Positions 6,934-8,070 of a DNA stretch of 8,070 nt are shown one piece after another. Below the pieces are notes generated by a model that worked only from the letters and a program-made list of their open reading frames with translations, was not told the DNA's origin and searched no databases. Origin of the DNA: Lachnospiraceae bacterium (GTDB lineage: Bacteria; Bacillota; Clostridia; Lachnospirales; Lachnospiraceae); assembly GCA_003488965.1 (NCBI GenBank), contig DNJW01000063.1, positions 1 to 8,070 of the forward strand, in the 5' to 3' direction. The stretch's first letter is position 1. Each line of letters starts with the position of its first letter. A program made the position numbers and the translations under genes.

Positions 6934-7051
6934 TAAGGAGCCTCTCAAAAAACGCCAGCACTTGGCGAGGTTTTTCCGAGCCTAGTGTCTGCTGCGTTTT
7001 TTGTGAAGCGAAAGCGGGGCGTACGTAGAAATATTTTCTCTGTCCACACGG
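6909..7051 (-). repeat. Palindromic element, copy 3 (complete, 143 bp, inverted)
   Basis: A full copy in minus orientation. The outer arms 6909-6933 and 7027-7051 are complementary at 22 of 25 positions. The inner stem pairs AAAAAACGC (6947-6955) with GCGTTTTTT (6994-7002) and continues towards the centre; the apical helix is weaker than in copies 1 and 2. Core landmarks shared with copy 1, read on the minus strand, are CGCCCCGC, GACACTAGG, CCAAGTGC and GGCTCCTT. It begins 30 bases downstream of the ileS stop. Confidence 0.85.
6947..6967 (-). terminator. Likely ileS terminator, inside repeat copy 3
   Basis: On the minus strand CGCCA (complement of 6963-6967) pairs with TGGCG (complement of 6953-6957) around the loop AGTGC, and TTTTTT (complement of 6947-6952) follows. 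It lies about 110 bases past the ileS stop. The 5-bp stem is short by itself, but it competes with the longer A-run/T-run hairpin of the whole element, which would end in the same T run. No better terminator is seen between ileS and the element. Confidence 0.55.
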
Positions 7052-7080
7052 ACTGTATAAACAGCAATTATATTTTCCGC

Positions 7081-8070
7081 TTACACCCTCCGTATCCCAA
7101 TCACCGCTTCTTCACCGTTCACATTCCAGTTCTTCACCTTCCATTCATCGGAAGTACCGGCTGCGCCGGAAACCATCTTGTCTGCCAGTACCTTTCCGGC
7201 AATCATGGCTTCATTTTTCCGGACGATGGCCGCAATCTTTTCATTTTTATCTATCGTTACTTCTATATGGTCCATGACTTCGTAACCGGCTTCTTTACGC
7301 ATTGTCTGGATTTTGCTGATGACCTCGTATACAAATCCTTCTTCCACCAGTTCCTCTGTCAGGTTCGTATCCAAGACAACGGTCACTGTATTATCCGCTT
7401 CGGATACATATCCTTCCTTTTGAACCATCTCTATTAAAAGGTCGTCCTTGGAAAGTTCTACTGCTGTGCCGTTGATGTCAAATTTCAGCATACCCTGCTC
7501 ATTCAGTTCATCCATTGCCGCGTTGCCGTCTAACGCAGCCAGTTCCTTCTGAATACCGCCAAGCTGTTTGCCGTATTTCGGTCCTACCGTCCTAAGCTGG
7601 GGCTTAAAGGTATAGGTGGTGAAATCTCTCACATCATCGGTAAAGCTTACTGCCTTTACGTTCAGTTCTTCTTTAATAATATCCTGATAGAAGCCGCCGA
7701 GCGACATAGGAGCCTTTACAAACATAGTGCCGATAGGCTGGCGGTTCTTGATATTTGCCGCATTTCTGCACGCGCGGCCCATCACCACTACCTTAAGCAC
7801 CTCTTCCATATCCTCTTCCAGCTTTTTGTCAATAAATTTCTCCTCCGCAACAGGGAAATCGCACAAGTGAATGCTTTCCGGAGCCTCTTTGTCAATAGAG
7901 CATACCAGGTTCCGGTAAATGTCCTCTGTCATAAAAGGAATCATGGGCGCTGCACATTTGCTGACTGTGACCAGGGCTGTATACAATGTCATATAAGCAT
8001 TGATTTTATCCTGTTCCATTCCCTTTGCCCAGAAACGCTCCCTGCTCCTTCTCACATACCAGTTGCTCAT
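7081..8070 (-). CDS. ileS: Isoleucyl-tRNA synthetase, C-terminal part (cut by window edge)
   Basis: The last 330 codons, down to the TAA at 7083-7081, of the enzyme that charges tRNA-Ile. The frame is open to the right edge; the Met at 8070-8068 lies within the conserved SNWYVRRSRERFW stretch that opens the anticodon-binding domain, so it is internal and not the start. That domain continues with the INAYMTLYTALVTVSK and APMIPFMTEDIYRNL segments and the ACRNAANIKNRQPIG region (100-114). The rest is the mixed alpha/beta tail found in the eukaryote-like class of bacterial IleRS (type 2, about 1,030-1,050 residues in full). There is no cysteine in the last 220 or so residues, so the C-terminal zinc site of type 1 enzymes is absent. 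The HIGH and KMSKS motifs lie outside the window, as would any T-box leader. Confidence 0.95.
   Translation of the reverse strand: MSNWYVRRSRERFWAKGMEQDKINAYMTLYTALVTVSKCAAPMIPFMTEDIYRNLVCSIDKEAPESIHLCDFPVAEEKFIDKKLEEDMEEVLKVVVMGRACRNAANIKNRQPIGTMFVKAPMSLGGFYQDIIKEELNVKAVSFTDDVRDFTTYTFKPQLRTVGPKYGKQLGGIQKELAALDGNAAMDELNEQGMLKFDINGTAVELSKDDLLIEMVQKEGYVSEADNTVTVVLDTNLTEELVEEGFVYEVISKIQTMRKEAGYEVMDHIEVTIDKNEKIAAIVRKNEAMIAGKVLADKMVSGAAGTSDEWKVKNWNVNGEEAVIGIRRV

Noticed and set aside
6467..7051. CRISPR array
   Set aside because: Repeats are long, palindromic, few, in both orientations and irregularly spaced, with no uniform spacers and no cas gene.
6985..7437. Plus-strand open frame of 150 codons opposite the ileS 3' end
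   Set aside because: Most of it is antisense to the conserved IleRS tail and the rest comes from repeat copy 3; no independent coding evidence.

Overview
The window looks like chromosome of a low- to moderate-GC Clostridia, most likely a gut-type Lachnospiraceae relative. This is inferred from strong AGGAGG-type ribosome sites, a two-domain polyphosphate:AMP phosphotransferase, a clostridial-type glycogen phosphorylase and an isoleucyl-tRNA synthetase tail without C-terminal zinc ligands. No phage, plasmid, CRISPR or insertion-sequence gene is visible.

Layout. Bases 70-918 (+) encode an AraC-family regulator with an N-terminal cupin-like sensor. It converges on four genes that all read on the minus strand. 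Between the convergent ends lies a perfect 10-bp stem terminator that also encodes the regulator's last residues and its stop codon. In minus-strand order from the right edge come: the 3' part of ileS (7081-8070, cut by the window edge), a 757-base non-coding stretch, glgP glycogen phosphorylase (3843-6323, with its own promoter), a two-domain PPK2-type polyphosphate:AMP phosphotransferase (2227-3702), and an APH-fold sugar kinase resembling N-acetylhexosamine 1-kinase (972-2093).

The three central genes fit one theme, reserve-polymer and sugar-phosphate metabolism. Phosphorylase turns glycogen into glucose-1-phosphate, the PPK2 enzyme uses polyphosphate to rephosphorylate AMP, and the kinase probably makes a sugar-1-phosphate. 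A terminator hairpin follows glgP, so they are probably not one simple operon.

The most unusual part is the 6324-7080 intergenic region. It holds a mosaic of a palindromic repeat family about 140 bp long: two complete copies in opposite orientation (6467-6603 and 6909-7051), one 5' half copy (6670-6745) and one short 3' fragment (6832-6867), plus a 57-bp flanking unit present twice as a direct repeat. The two full copies differ at many positions in their stems, but nearly every difference is matched by a compensating change in the opposite arm, so the folded structure is kept. The same flank-plus-arm unit leads into opposite core orientations in the two places, which suggests that the core can invert between its own arms. 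The elements carry A-tract/stem/T-tract hairpins that could terminate transcription on either strand.
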